From Stichopus chloronotus (lineage: Eukaryota > Echinodermata > Holothuroidea > Aspidochirotida > Stichopodidae), in assembly GCA_021234535.1 (NCBI GenBank), contig CM037832.1, positions 4,871,135-4,935,134 of the forward strand: a DNA stretch of 64,000 nucleotides, given 5' to 3'. Both the position numbers and the translations under genes were made by a program. Positions 11,182 to 21,434 of the stretch are shown in pieces. The stretch's first letter is position 1. Every line of letters begins with the position of its first letter. Under the pieces are notes generated by a model, which saw only the letters and a program-made list of their open reading frames with translations, had not been told where the DNA came from and did not search any database.

Positions 11182-11252
11182 AAAGAATTTGTCCTTCAAA
11201 CGTGAGTTGGAAGCCACTGGCTTCCAACTCACGTTTGAAGGACAAATTCTTT
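11182..11252. repeat. 71 bp perfect palindrome (second of two in copy 3)
   Basis: Arms of 35 bp run from AAAGAATTTGTCCTTCAAAC through GTGAGTTGGAAGCCA, with a central C at 11217. In copies 1 and 2 only the inner 31-33 bp are palindromic. Here the left side has become a complement of the normal right-side sequence. Such long perfect palindromes are normally unstable, so the event may be recent. Confidence 0.9.
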
Positions 11253-12217
11253 GCCTAGTCGTCGACGTATTACATAACCGCTACCTCCGCGACGCTGACA
11301 GAATTTTTCAGTCCCACACCAAAACGTGGCACGATTTTTGCATGTTATTGGGAAAAGTATACCAAGATAGTGTTTGATTGCTCATTTGTGCCCGATTATG
11401 TGGTTGAAATTTTCAATTTGGTGCAGAATCGTCAAAATTCTTACTTCCAGATGCCTAATCCTTACAAAAATCGTTTAATGTTTGCTGTTCCCTAAGTGTG
11501 CGTCCTCCTTACAAAATATCTCCTACGACACGTTCATTTTGGCGCAGTTAAGCAGTTAAGTTGTACACAGTGCTAGTGCTCGTGCAGTGCGATTAGGACT
11601 AGACTATATGCTGTGTAACGTTGTTGGAGTAGAGAAGTTTGTACACCACGTAGGTAACACAAACTTAAGGTGTGATCGATGTACCTTTGGGTGTTAATTT
11701 ATAGTGTGATATTAAGGTTGAAATTATCAAGTTAAATCCATAAAATATAAGTAATAAGGTATACAAATACAACATCAGTACATCAGTAAAGCCTGTCATT
11801 GAAATCTCATGTTTAATGGTGTGCAAGAACATATATTTATTTGGAAATTCACGGTAATGGTACAGTCCGAATTGAGCTGATGATATTGACAATACTGCAG
11901 AGGCGGAGGAAGTTTGTTTGCGAGAAGAAGAACACATTTAAAAAGGAAAGAAGACCATGATATTTCGTTAAATTGCTTCTTACCCAACCAAATTTTTCGT
12001 TTAAAAGTGCAGTTCAATGGTAAATCGCCGTTAGATTTCGTATCTAGACATATGTTACTGTAAATTTCACTTTTATATGTTATCTTGTAAAAAAGAGGCC
12101 AGTCAGCCAGTGGAGAGCGGTATTAAATTTCTCTCAAATGATTGGGTTGCCTTGATATGTGCCTGAGGCAACGAAAACGGGAATGGTAGTGGGATTAAAG
12201 GGCGACTTTTTCACATG

Positions 12218-12367
12218 ATCCTTACCTTCATGATCATCACAATCATCATTCTGTGTTTCTTATTTGTTCTTGCTAAATTAATGTGAGAATTGGGACAAGC
12301 ATGCAACTGTCATGTTAGGATTATAATCGTCGTCATGATCATAACCATCATCGTATATCACCGTATT
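12218..12367. other. CAT/ATC-rich sequence linking transposon copy 3 to the minisatellite
   Basis: Degenerate ATCATC/CATGATC motifs continue the simple repeat seen before 11089 and grade into the 32 bp array that starts at about 12368. The minisatellite may have grown out of this trinucleotide-rich sequence. Confidence 0.55.
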
Positions 12368-12890
12368 ACCACTATATCACCATGTGTCACCATGCTATTA
12401 CCACTATATCACCATGTGTCACCATGCCATTACCACTTTATCACCATGTGTCACCATGCCATTACCACTATATCACCATGTATCATTGTGCAATTACCAC
12501 TATATCACCATGTGTCACCATGCCATTATCACTACATCACCATGTGTCATTGTGCCTTTGCCACTACATCACCATGTGTCATTGTGCCATTACCACTACA
12601 TCACCATATGTCACCATGCTGTTACCACTATATTACCATGTGTCATTGTGCCATTACCACTACATCACCATGTATCACTGTGACATTACCACTATATCAC
12701 CATATGTCACCATGCCGTTACCACTACATGACCATATGTCACCATGCTGTTACTACTACATCACCATATGTCATCGTGTCATTACCACTACATCACCACG
12801 TATCACCATGCCATTACCACTTCATCACGGTATGTCACCATGCCATTACCACTACATCACCATATGTCACTATGCATTACCATGCATTGG
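12368..12890 (+). repeat. 32 bp minisatellite, about 16 units
   Basis: The consensus unit begins ACCACTATATCACCATGTGT and ends CACCATGCCATT, 32 bp in all. About 16 units are joined without spacers, and variants alternate (CACCATG versus CATTGTG in the second half). Since 32 is not a multiple of three and the unit lacks stops, all three forward frames stay open, giving overlapping frames of 226, 171 and 99 codons rich in Cys, His, Tyr, Thr and Pro. I take these frames as artefacts. Each unit contains two related halves (TCACCATGTG and TCACCATGCC), so the array likely arose from shorter duplications. Confidence 0.92.
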
Positions 12891-13750
12891 AGATTGAAGC
12901 AAAGCAATACTTTTCAGTTGGGATATATGTCAATTGCAGTGGTAATAATTTTTTAGCTCATGTAGGGTGAGATATTGACATCCTAGTGAAGGTCCTTGTT
13001 GTTTTTTTTTTTGTTTTTTTTTTCGCTCTGTGTTACATATGGAGAGAGTTACTGTATTTAACTTAACACAGAGGTGAAGTTTTTGGCTAGCCCAAGTAAT
13101 ACAACAATAGCTTTTTTTCAGCCAAGGGTTCCCAACAGAAGGTAGCACCATCATGTACAATGTAAACTCTATCATAAAGATCTAGCTCGAAGTGATATAC
13201 ATGATAAGTCTGTACCACCAGGTACCTCTATTAAGGCAGTAACCTGTGAGTGATTTCAAATGTCGCTGCAAGACAAATTACTTTGCTGTACATACAGTCT
13301 GCAATGGTTTTCAGTTCTAGTGGCCTTTAATTTATGTAAATAAGCTGACATTTCTCTAAAATCAGGAACATTTGAAAGCTGGTATTGTATGGTTTATATG
13401 ACAGTTGAAATTTGAAATAACCATACATTTCACAAGGACATAATATAGAGCACAAAAGTGTGTATGTAAGACACATGAAAAGTTGGTCTTGACCTGGTGA
13501 CAGTTGAAATTACAAAAATATCACCCTCTGTTGACAAACGTAAGGAAGAATGGTATTGCCAGTTGAATAGATGTTACCCACCCAAACTGACAGATGCTTT
13601 AAAAAAGACAAAGAAAAACAGAGAAAAATAGAGCGAGAGATGGCCAGGTGGATGTTTTTTTTTTTTTCCCTGACAGTTAAATTGATCAAACATTTAGGAA
13701 GGTACGGATTAATTCACTTTGTCATAAATGTCTCTCTTTCTGTCGTAAAG
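12891..13750. other. Unique non-coding sequence
   Basis: T-rich runs at about 13000-13024 and 13656-13668. No convincing frame or repeat. Confidence 0.5.
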
Positions 13751-13805
13751 CAACTTCCAAGTCGGTGATGAAGACCAGCTGCTGGAAGCAGAAGAGGAGA
13801 GTTAA
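13751..13805 (+). CDS. Possible short terminal coding exon (very tentative)
   Basis: After a pyrimidine-rich stretch ending GTCGTAAAG, one frame reads NFQVGDEDQLLEAEEES and then a TAA stop at 13803-13805. The acidic, glutamate-rich end is more protein-like than most frames here, and an in-frame TAA lies just upstream, so splicing would be required. The acceptor would be AAG, which is weaker than CAG or TAG. I recognise no family. A 17-residue peptide can easily arise by chance. Strand, phase and reality all need transcript evidence. Confidence 0.15.
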
Positions 13806-13887
13806 AGAAAATAACAAAGATTATGCTGTCTTCATTATTTGAAACTGTGTTCGAGTTCAGTGTGGCACCTGTGTAATAGCATCCTAG

Positions 13888-13967
13888 CGGCAATGACGAT
13901 GCGTCTTCAGGCCGTCCATGGGGCTCTGCATGGCGGTTCCTTCCAGTTGAGGCTGGAAATGTTCCAG
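13888..13967 (+). other. Exon-like GC-rich segment ending at a GTTAGT donor-like site
   Basis: This short segment is much richer in GC and CpG than the surroundings. It is preceded by TAG at 13885-13887, has an internal TTCAG at 13906-13910, and is followed by GTTAGT. If the inner acceptor is used the segment is 57 bp (19 codons, AVHGALHGGSFQLRLEMFQ). With the outer one it is 80 bp. Two frames are open. Polypyrimidine support upstream is poor. It may equally be a short conserved non-coding element. Confidence 0.2.
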
Positions 13968-14180
13968 GTTAGTGTTTAAGTGAGAGAGATTTAAAGCGAC
14001 TGTACTGTATGACAGATTCGCAAAATCGTGCACCCTTGAATCGGAGTTTGGGGCCAGTTAATGTGACTCTCCTGTCATGGCCATTACGTTTTGCCTGACG
14101 TTTTATTCTATTATGCCTAAGGGGATATGCAATTGGTAAAGTTATCTTGTCAGTATAACTCATTTCTCAGCAATTTGCCA
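13968..14180. other. Unremarkable non-coding sequence
   Basis: Nothing supportable. The 64-codon minus-strand frame has no recognisable content. Confidence 0.4.
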
Positions 14181-14405
14181 AATTGTTTGTCTTGACAAAA
14201 AATATAAATACCAGTTTAGTCACTTCTGATATGGTATCTCGACAGTTTGACATATTTTTCCAAGGTGGCAAGTTATTCTGAGTTGGTATCTCGACAATAA
14301 CAAAATTTTATTGAGATGTAAACTATTTTTAACACCGTATCTGGTCAGTTTGACCAATCTCTCAGAGATGTTGAGTTATTATACATGGCATCCCAACAAA
14401 AAAGT
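14181..14405. repeat. Loose diverged repeat with GGTATCTCGACA motif
   Basis: GGTATCTCGACA occurs at about 14232 and 14285, with weaker relatives (GTATCTGGTCAGTTTGACC, GGCATCCCAACA) after them. Spacing is about 50-60 bp with much divergence. It may be an old minisatellite. Confidence 0.35.
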
Positions 14406-16303
14406 AACTTCTGTCCATAGATTACAAGCTAGTTCTGACACAATAACTTAACATCTCATATATGTCCCCATAAGTCTGCCATGTCTTGTATTGCTCCATG
14501 AATATTTCATAAATTGCCATATTTGAGCGAGGAGTCTGTTGATTTGAAAATGTGAATTCTAGTATTGAGTTCACTGCAAAACATTTTAGCAGGATTTAAT
14601 ATGTGAATTAAAGCAATCATGTTTTAGAAGATTTTATCACAACTTATTAAACTTTCGCACATTGTCACAATATAAAATTACAATATAATGTGGTTTGTGT
14701 TTTGCTATGTTACCTAACTATAACACTGATCCTCCTGTATATTTATTCTATATGTGATTTTGTGAATCACCTGCTCTGGTAGCAATATAGCCTGTGGTTA
14801 AAATTAGTCCACAAGCACTCTGTTATTAACTTTGCGTGAAATGCTTTGATCATACCTATGAGCTCATGGAGTAAGTGTGTAGCACTTATAGTAAACCATT
14901 GTCATATCATTTTTGCATACCATGTGACAATGTATGCCATCAAAACAAAATACTGTAGAAGCTGGAGTACAGTTAAAGATGTTTTCCCAACTACATAGCC
15001 TCCCTTTAATAATTCAAGTTCCCCCCTGTGTTACACTGCAACAGAGCACATGGATATTATTAAATGATGTTATGAAATGAATTTGAGGAAACAGCTGTGT
15101 CTGTTGATATTCCCCCAGATTCCTCCGAACATAAATACGGGCAGCAGCTCTGTGGAAAGAGGAAATCAAATCTGGCAATCTGTCCCCAATTTTATAACTC
15201 TCTTGCTGCATCATCTCTGCCAAACTACACGATGAGGGAGAAAGAATATGTCAGAGAAGATTGAAGTCACAGCACGGTTGAAATGCTGATGGTAAGGAAA
15301 ATGTTATTTACAGTTACCAGTTATTCACATCAATTACCCAGAATCCAGCTGTGTATATAGATTACAAGAAATGATGAAAGTATATATCTTTCCAGTTGTT
15401 GGGAATGAGATATGTATGGAATCATAATATTCAGCTGAAAGGATAAAATGCAGAACCCTCAAGTGAATGAAAGTGCAAAAGCAACTTGAAGATTTGCTTT
15501 AGCAATTTTGGGCACGTGATTGTCCGACCAGCCCTTAAGGAAATGGTCCTCTTTCAGTGCACCGGAGGATATAATTGTTTTAATACTTGATAGCCTTAAA
15601 TGCTACAATTAGTCTCCATAGGTTTCATCCCTGAGTGGTCCCTGAGCACATCCCTGGTTAAATTGAACAAATGCCACGTGATTGTAAACGTATTTGCATC
15701 AATGGCCAGAGATAAGAGCAAATCTGTTTAATCACTTGGCATTGAAAATATTTTAGTTGTACTTCGTCACTTAAGAGCAAATTTCTGATCTGTGGACAGT
15801 GTGTGTAGTCAGGATAGCATAAGGAATATGGGTGGTTATTTAATGCCCTCTATTTCTGGCCAAAATCAGGGGACAGGAGATGGTGTAGTTATGGGATCCT
15901 ATGCGCCCAATTGAATTGAAGGATGAAAATCAAAAATTCAGTAAGAATAACATCTTGTTTTATGAAAAGCGATAGCAATTGTACATCACCATAACAGGAA
16001 AAAATGAAATACAACACAATCGTGTTGCCATAAGCTTGCAAAGTATTTCAACACATATCTCAGCAATCTCAGTTTACACCCAAAGCTTTGGAGTTCTCAC
16101 TTGTGACTCCAAGGACAACAGTGTGGAAATGCCATATGAGGGCATGTGTTTTCCATGGGACAGTATGTGGGCCACTGGCAAGATCCATTGCCTTTCACTT
16201 GGCAACTGTATGAACTGGAAGAACCAGGGAACACAGTATGTATGGTAGAAGTACTGTATACTCCACAGTCAATTGTATTTTGAGTGTTACCAGTCTCTCA
16301 TGT
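14406..16303. other. Unique non-coding sequence
   Basis: No supportable gene. On the minus strand near 15135-15155 there is a sequence that would read as a good splice acceptor (TTTCCTCTTTCCACAG). The short open segment after it (reading LLPVFMFGGIWGNINRHS) is not recognisable. A plus-strand frame at 15979-16248 (89 codons) has no known motif. Confidence 0.4.
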
Positions 16304-16559
16304 ATGCAGGCATGTAGCCACATGCCTCAATATCCCCCTCCCCACAAAAAAAAAATCAGGTCCTGCTTGTTTGGAATACATATGCAGAAAGAGAAGATGG
16401 AAAACCTAGCACCATTTTACATTTAGACCCCTTGAAAGGGCAAAAGTTTTTCAAAGGAGAGAGGAACCCCTTGGAAACCCTCTTCAGACTGGGGAAGCTC
16501 CAGCATTGATTTACCCCCTCCCCCCTGCCATATTGGTTAGTCTGGCTACAGGCCTGCAT
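16304..16559. mobile_element. Short hAT-like inverted-repeat element (~250 bp)
   Basis: ATGCAGGCATGTAGCCA at 16304-16320 is the inverse of TGGCTACAGGCCTGCAT at 16543-16559 with one mismatch in 17. If the element proper starts at CAGGC, the flanking 8-mers are CATGTATG and CATGGGTG (6 of 8 match), which fits a decayed 8 bp hAT target duplication. Just inside both ends are pyrimidine-rich tracts with C runs. The 113-codon minus-strand frame overlapping it has no transposase character. Confidence 0.6.
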
Positions 16560-17495
16560 GGGTGGCTGTAGATGTAGGTGTTTTGAATATTGAGATCTGA
16601 TTCTTTTTCTATTTATAATACTCTCCTTTTTTATACCGTTTGTTTTATGGTGGTGAAGGAAGTATATCATTTTCACATTAACGAAAATTGTGCACAAATC
16701 AACACCTAATTAAGTTTAGTTCATGTGAGCAGCTAAATGTGAAGTTGTGATCTGAATGTTGGGGCATTTGAGTGAATTCTTCTTCCAGCCCGATAGTTGA
16801 GTTGAAAAAGTTGATCCTGCCAGCAGGATCACAAAGTCTAGCTAAAAGCCTTTATTCCTGTGCTGAAAACAATTTATAATCTGATTGTATGTAGAAGTGA
16901 GAGTTACTGCAGTATGTGAAGGATGGTACTGAATTTAAAAGTCAAGAGTTCATCATATCAACTTCGTTTTTCTTGAATGCAGTTTTTTACAAGGTGCTCC
17001 CATGTTTTGTAAGTGCTCATGAAACTTTGTCTCCCTAGTCTGTTTTATATTTTACTGTACTTTTGTGATCTTTTCCTCCTGTGTCTAAAGTTAGAGTGGA
17101 AGACAGTAAAATGAAAAGGATATAGATCGAAAGAAGAGATCAACTGGAAAATGTCTAAAACTTAATGATGGGTGAATGTGACACATCTTGTCCATTTGCT
17201 GTCCATGTTCGCTAAAGTCAAGGGCTTCAGTTTTCAACAAAACTTTTCCAAAGAGTACAGGCAGAGTAAGGGAAATTTATAACCAGGACAAGCAAGAGGC
17301 AATGCTGATGCAATTACTTTACCCCTTCAGTTCCTTGACAGCTCTGTTGATTGTCAGAGTAGAAAATGTTTGAAAAGTCGAGCTGGTCTGGCGTTCATCT
17401 TGTTGGCTTAAAGTCATCAGATACAAATTTATGATTTAATGGCAGAGTTCGGAGGAAGGAACAAACATAACTCTCACCTAGGCATGTTGTCAGTA
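16560..17495. other. Unique non-coding sequence
   Basis: No supportable gene or array. A small GATCCTGC-CA-GCAGGATC hairpin lies near 16813-16830. Confidence 0.45.
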
Positions 17496-17570
17496 GGAGG
17501 AGAAAAAAAAGAAGAAAGAGCAATAAGAAAGGGTAAAGAAAAAAAACAAGAAGAAAGGGAGGGGTTGAGT
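17496..17570. repeat. Polypurine tract
   Basis: About 70 bp of nearly uninterrupted A and G (GGAGAAAAAAAAGAAGAAAG and similar). It is a low-complexity tract. Confidence 0.7.
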
Positions 17571-17689
17571 CAGAACCCTTCTACTTAACCTGAATTTTAC
17601 TATTAAATGAATAGACAAGACCCTATGTCATGTTAGATTGGGAACAGAGAAAAAATAAGATGGGGTTTGGGTTCCTGGGTTAGCTTTCT

Positions 17690-17945
17690 TTGCCCATATT
17701 TCAACAAAACTCAAACAGGACTGACAGAACGTCGTGATTGATTCTCGTCCGCAGCTTAACATTAAACAAGGGCTCATCCCAGGCCTGTTAATTAACTGCA
17801 TAAGAGAAAGGTTTTGTTCAAGGGCTCACGAGTTATTCTCTCCGAGCTCTACTGGGTGTAACGAGAACATTATTACTGGAGCATCATGACTGTCAAAATT
17901 TATTACAAGTCTGCATTTTCAAACCATCAAGAAACTAATAAACAG
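17690..17945. other. Possible conserved non-coding (enhancer-like) block
   Basis: Texture differs from the decayed neighbours: compact motifs such as GTTAATTAAC, ATTGATTCTCGTCC, CTGTCAAAATTTATTAC and AACAAGGGCTCATCCC occur without simple repeats. Homeodomain-type TAAT cores and a TGTCAA (TALE-type) core are present. There is no open frame to explain it. This is pattern judgement, not proof. Confidence 0.25.
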
Positions 17946-18049
17946 CACATTTTAGTTTTGAAATCATTGGGGAATTGAATGCGATCAAATAGCCAGTTAA
18001 AGAGGTGTGATATCTCCTCACAGGGTGTGATGACCTAGCAAAACATCAG

Positions 18050-18182
18050 TGCTTGCTTTGCATCCATTTACTTTTTTATCCTTAGCAGATGGTTGTGCTT
18101 CACATTATGAGATAGCGTTTGTTCTGTGTCCATTAACTTTTTGATTTTTAACCAATGCTCATTCTTCACATTATGAGATAAA
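18050..18182 (+). repeat. Direct duplication of ~67 bp, diverged
   Basis: The segments ending TTCACATTATGAGATA at about 18098-18113 and 18166-18181 are preceded by similar text (GCATCCATTTACTTTTTTAT and GTGTCCATTAACTTTTTGAT). This marks an old two-unit tandem duplication. Confidence 0.6.
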
Positions 18183-18990
18183 GATATTTTTTCTTAGAAA
18201 TTTAGTTTAAATATCTTTGGTGATGATAATTGCGATATTGCATATGATGCATCTGCTTTTAATCTTTGATGTTTACTTTTAATAAAGTCACCATTAAGGA
18301 AGATATTTTGTGACTTTTATGACCAAAATGTATAGTATCTGTAAATATGGTCATTCTAACCCATGGACATAATACTGAGTCATCTACCTATGATGTCTGG
18401 TCCATATGATTACACACAAGTGAACAAGCATTGTAATCAAGTAAAATTGTAGCCTACGTTTGCTATGTAACATAGCAAACATTTTCTGTCTTTCATAACT
18501 ACAAAGTTCCATATGCCATAAATTCATGTATCCATGGTGGCATAACTTTACATACGGTTCCCATTGGTGGCATCTTTTGTATTAAATTGTCAGCATAATC
18601 AACACATCAATTTTATGTTGGCGCAAGCATTGGCTGCCTGGCTTCATTTTCAATCATTAAAACATCAAAGTACATCATATAAGAAAAAAAGTCATAATTA
18701 AGTAGATGGAGTGCTATTTGTAGCAGTTTGGTATGATTAGAGTTACAACCAGCTCGAAATATGAGAGAGGCTGGATGATATTATTTTCCAGGTATGATGA
18801 GATAAATTTTTAATGAAGATTTTGTTTCCTTTGTATAATTTTTTTTTCTAGGTTGTCAGAGAATAAATTTTCACTTTTCATTGTATGCAATGTTACCTCT
18901 GATTAGTGATTTAACTTTTAAAGGACTGTCATTTCATCGTGCAGTAAACACGGGATTTGTCAGTTTGTATTGTAAATGTGATGGGGAAGT
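18183..18990. other. Unique AT-rich sequence with one 23 bp palindrome
   Basis: No supportable gene. GTTTGCTATGT-A-ACATAGCAAAC forms a perfect palindrome at 18458-18480 (11 bp arms, single central base). Confidence 0.5.
18458..18480. repeat. 23 bp perfect palindrome
   Basis: Arms GTTTGCTATGT and ACATAGCAAAC flank a central A. There is no T tract suggestive of a polymerase III terminator and no neighbouring gene, so its role is unknown. Confidence 0.8.
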
Positions 18991-18999
18991 GTAACTTTC

Positions 19000-19160
19000 T
19001 GGACTAATCCCTGGGAAGCTCATGACAAGCTCCGGCAAGGACACACCATAGCTAACATTAATGTTGCAGTCTTCATTGCCCATCTTCAAGTGTAATTAAT
19101 GTCACACAGGTGCAGTATGTGTGAACATTAATATTAAAGTACTTAAAGGATGTGTGAACC
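19000..19160. other. Possible conserved non-coding block
   Basis: The block combines GACTAATCCCTGG (contains GGGATTA on the other strand, the core bound by Otx-type homeodomains), TAATTAATGTCACACAGGTG and GAACATTAATATTAAAG. Composition is more balanced than the flanks. It is inferred from motif texture only. Confidence 0.22.
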
Positions 19161-20800
19161 ATGTCTCAGAGAAAGGAGCAAATGAAGGAGCAACCGTCAT
19201 ACCGGCATGTTTTTCTGTGTTTTTTGCAATGACCAAATGGAAAGTCAACGACATCAGTGAGACTTAAAGATAGAGCGAAGGTTTAACACTTCTGGGTATA
19301 GTGTAGTTAGTAGTATTATGACAGGATTAATCTCATGCTACCATTTTTTCTCAAGAATTGTTCACATTTTTGCTGTGGCCCTATTATCCCAATTATTTTG
19401 AAACTAACATCAATGTCCTTGGCCCACTTTAAAGCAAGGAAAATTAGAGCATTTTTTTCCTCTCTAACTTTTCATTTTGACCTTTTGGAGCCCATTTTCA
19501 ACGTTTTCAAACAAAGTGATGCTAGTTACTACTGTCCTCAATTAGATACTTCACTTCTAAGTTGCTCAGAAGAAAACTGTAAATATTTGTTTCAACTGAA
19601 TTTGTAATGGCAATGTTAGTGCTAAACACTATTTGCAGAAATGTCCCTATATGGTTAACAAAACTGTTGAAAAATCCATTAGTATTACGTTCTTCTCCCA
19701 AAACGTGAGAAATCATAGTTTGAGCAATTTTGATGTAAGAAGAAGGCAGGGTTTACATTCGGAGACCTATCAGAAGATCAGCAACTTACTGCACTAAGTG
19801 CTGCTTTACAGTCTGGCATATCACTAGGCAGTTCAATCAACATGGATACACCAGACAGTGGCTCAATGTTGTGTTAGTATTTTCCATCTTCTTACTGATT
19901 CAGTTGAGATTTATTAAATTTTTCTTCTTGTCTGTTGTCTCTATCACAACCCCACTTCACATGGCCTCTTGCTCTCATCCAGCAGGCACATACACTTTCC
20001 TTGGAAAGGAAAATATATCTCCAATTTCTTTGCGAGCCCTTTGAATCAAAAGTGAAGAAAAGAACGCTTTTTTTTTTTTAGTTCAATGTTAATATCCAAA
20101 TCCAAGCCCCCCTCTCTTTGCTCCCTTGTATCATTTGTATGATCTCTGACATCAAGCTTCACGGGATGTTAAAATACCATTAATCCATACAAAAAAAAAG
20201 AGAGTTATGTTTTAGCAATGTGGTGAGGGACCCACAGGTGCGCAGTATGATAATGTTACTAGTATGAAGAAGGTTCTTTTTATACTATCACAATAATTGT
20301 TATCTTTATTGTTGTTTTTATTTATTTTGCAAAACTAGAACTTCCATTATGATAAAAGGCTTAAAGGAAAAGCATTGCAAAGCATTCCAATAGTCCTAAT
20401 ACTCCAATAGTTTTCAAACAAGAAGCCACCATTTGGCAGCACAATAAATTCACGTTTAAAAAAATATGAAGTATTAATGAATATACTTTTCATTCACTTG
20501 CAAGTCGCCATGTTGTTGCAAAACTATGTGAATGTGATGTTACACATGCACCTGTACATGTCATGTGGTATTGCCAGTGCATGTGATATGTCATACATTT
20601 ACAAAATGTTGGTACTCTGTACAACCATGGTGGGAAATTTGAAGATGTATTTGAAAAGGAGTAATTAAGAAAATTCCTCAATTGTTGTCGTGACTGTTTT
20701 TAAATAGATGTACATTAAGTTGAAAAATCCACGACTTTTCCTCTTTAATAAAAGATGAAAGCAATGTAAGTACAGGAGAATCCTGTTTGTATTGATTTTA
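19161..20800. other. Unique non-coding sequence
   Basis: Frames of up to about 90 codons (19335-19607) have no recognisable content. No arrays. Short A and T runs are present. Confidence 0.45.
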
Positions 20801-20805
20801 TATGA

Positions 20806-21222
20806 GCTCTGATTAATTACATTTTCTCAGGTTTACTGTAGGTTTCTGTGAGTAAGTAATATATATATATTGTCTCCTAATTAATATATGTTCTGGTTAA
20901 TTATGAACTCTAGCTAATTATATGTGCTCCTGTTCAGTACATGCTCTAATTATTTGCATGGGCTCATGTTGGATAATGTTCTTGCTAACAGCAGGTGTTG
21001 TGGATAATTAATTATCTTAATAATATTATAGTTAATTTGCAGATGTCCTGTATAATTAATATGTGCTCTTGGTAAATAATATGTTTACAGGTCAATTACA
21101 TGTGCTCTGGTTAATTGTATGTGCTGTGGTAATTAATACATGCTCCTGGTAATTACTATGAGCTTCACTTAATTACATGCACTCTGGTTAGTTGTTTGTC
21201 CTCTTCTTAGTTAGTATGTGCT
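20806..21222 (+). repeat. ~22 bp degenerate minisatellite (TTAATTACATGTGCTCTGG type)
   Basis: Repeated TTAATTAnATGTGCTCTGG-like units run for about 400 bp. They are clearest at 21060-21200 and heavily diverged in the middle. The repeated TAATTA core makes this array dense in homeodomain-like sites, though that follows from repetition. Confidence 0.7.
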
Positions 21223-21349
21223 CTATGTCATCAGCAACATTCAATATCCTTTGACTCTAACAATGCATGACAATCTTGACAAAATGCTGCCAACAAGTTT
21301 CATCAAGTTTAAATGAAAAGATTCCATAGTTGGTAGTATGGACTTCTGA

Positions 21350-21411
21350 TTAAAGGAGGATAGGTGCTTGAAATACATCTTACGTAACTTTTTGCCCTTT
21401 TTGTCTCCAAA
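21350..21411 (+). repeat. Dispersed repeat segment TTAAAGGAGGATAGGT (copy 1)
   Basis: AAAGGAGGATAGGTGCTTGA and the following 40 bases, ending in CTTTTTG...CTCCAAAT, align with 48510-48571. The shared start suggests a transposon terminus or a recombination-prone repeat. Here it leads straight into the left arm of the foldback at 21435. Confidence 0.55.
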
Positions 21412-21434
21412 TGGAGTAGAAATGTATCTATTTA

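Larger units (their letters stand above)
11089..12217 (+). mobile_element. Non-autonomous DNA transposon, copy 3, with rearranged 5' region
   Basis: The full element is about 1,129 bp with both inverted ends (CATGTGAGAATGCGCCC... and ...GGGCGACTTTTTCACATG). It is longer than copies 1 and 2 mainly because of an extra segment at about 11151-11216. There the subterminal palindrome appears twice, and between the two lies a stretch (GCAAACGAGAAGAACACATT and following) closely matching the element's own interior at about 11916-11953. The rest of the body aligns with the other copies. No transposase frame and no clear target duplication were found. Insertion is into CAT/ATC-rich simple repeat. Confidence 0.87.

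Noticed and set aside
12368..12890. Regular 32 bp repeats resembling a CRISPR array
   Set aside because: Units are contiguous without unique spacers, vary among themselves, and the genome is eukaryotic.
12290..12970. Overlapping forward frames of 226, 171, 99 and 70 codons
   Set aside because: All are produced by the stop-free 32 bp minisatellite. Three frames being open at once shows that openness is a property of the repeat.
15030..15155. Minus-strand acceptor-like tract followed by a short hydrophobic frame
   Set aside because: The frame ends at a stop after about 25 codons and resembles nothing known.
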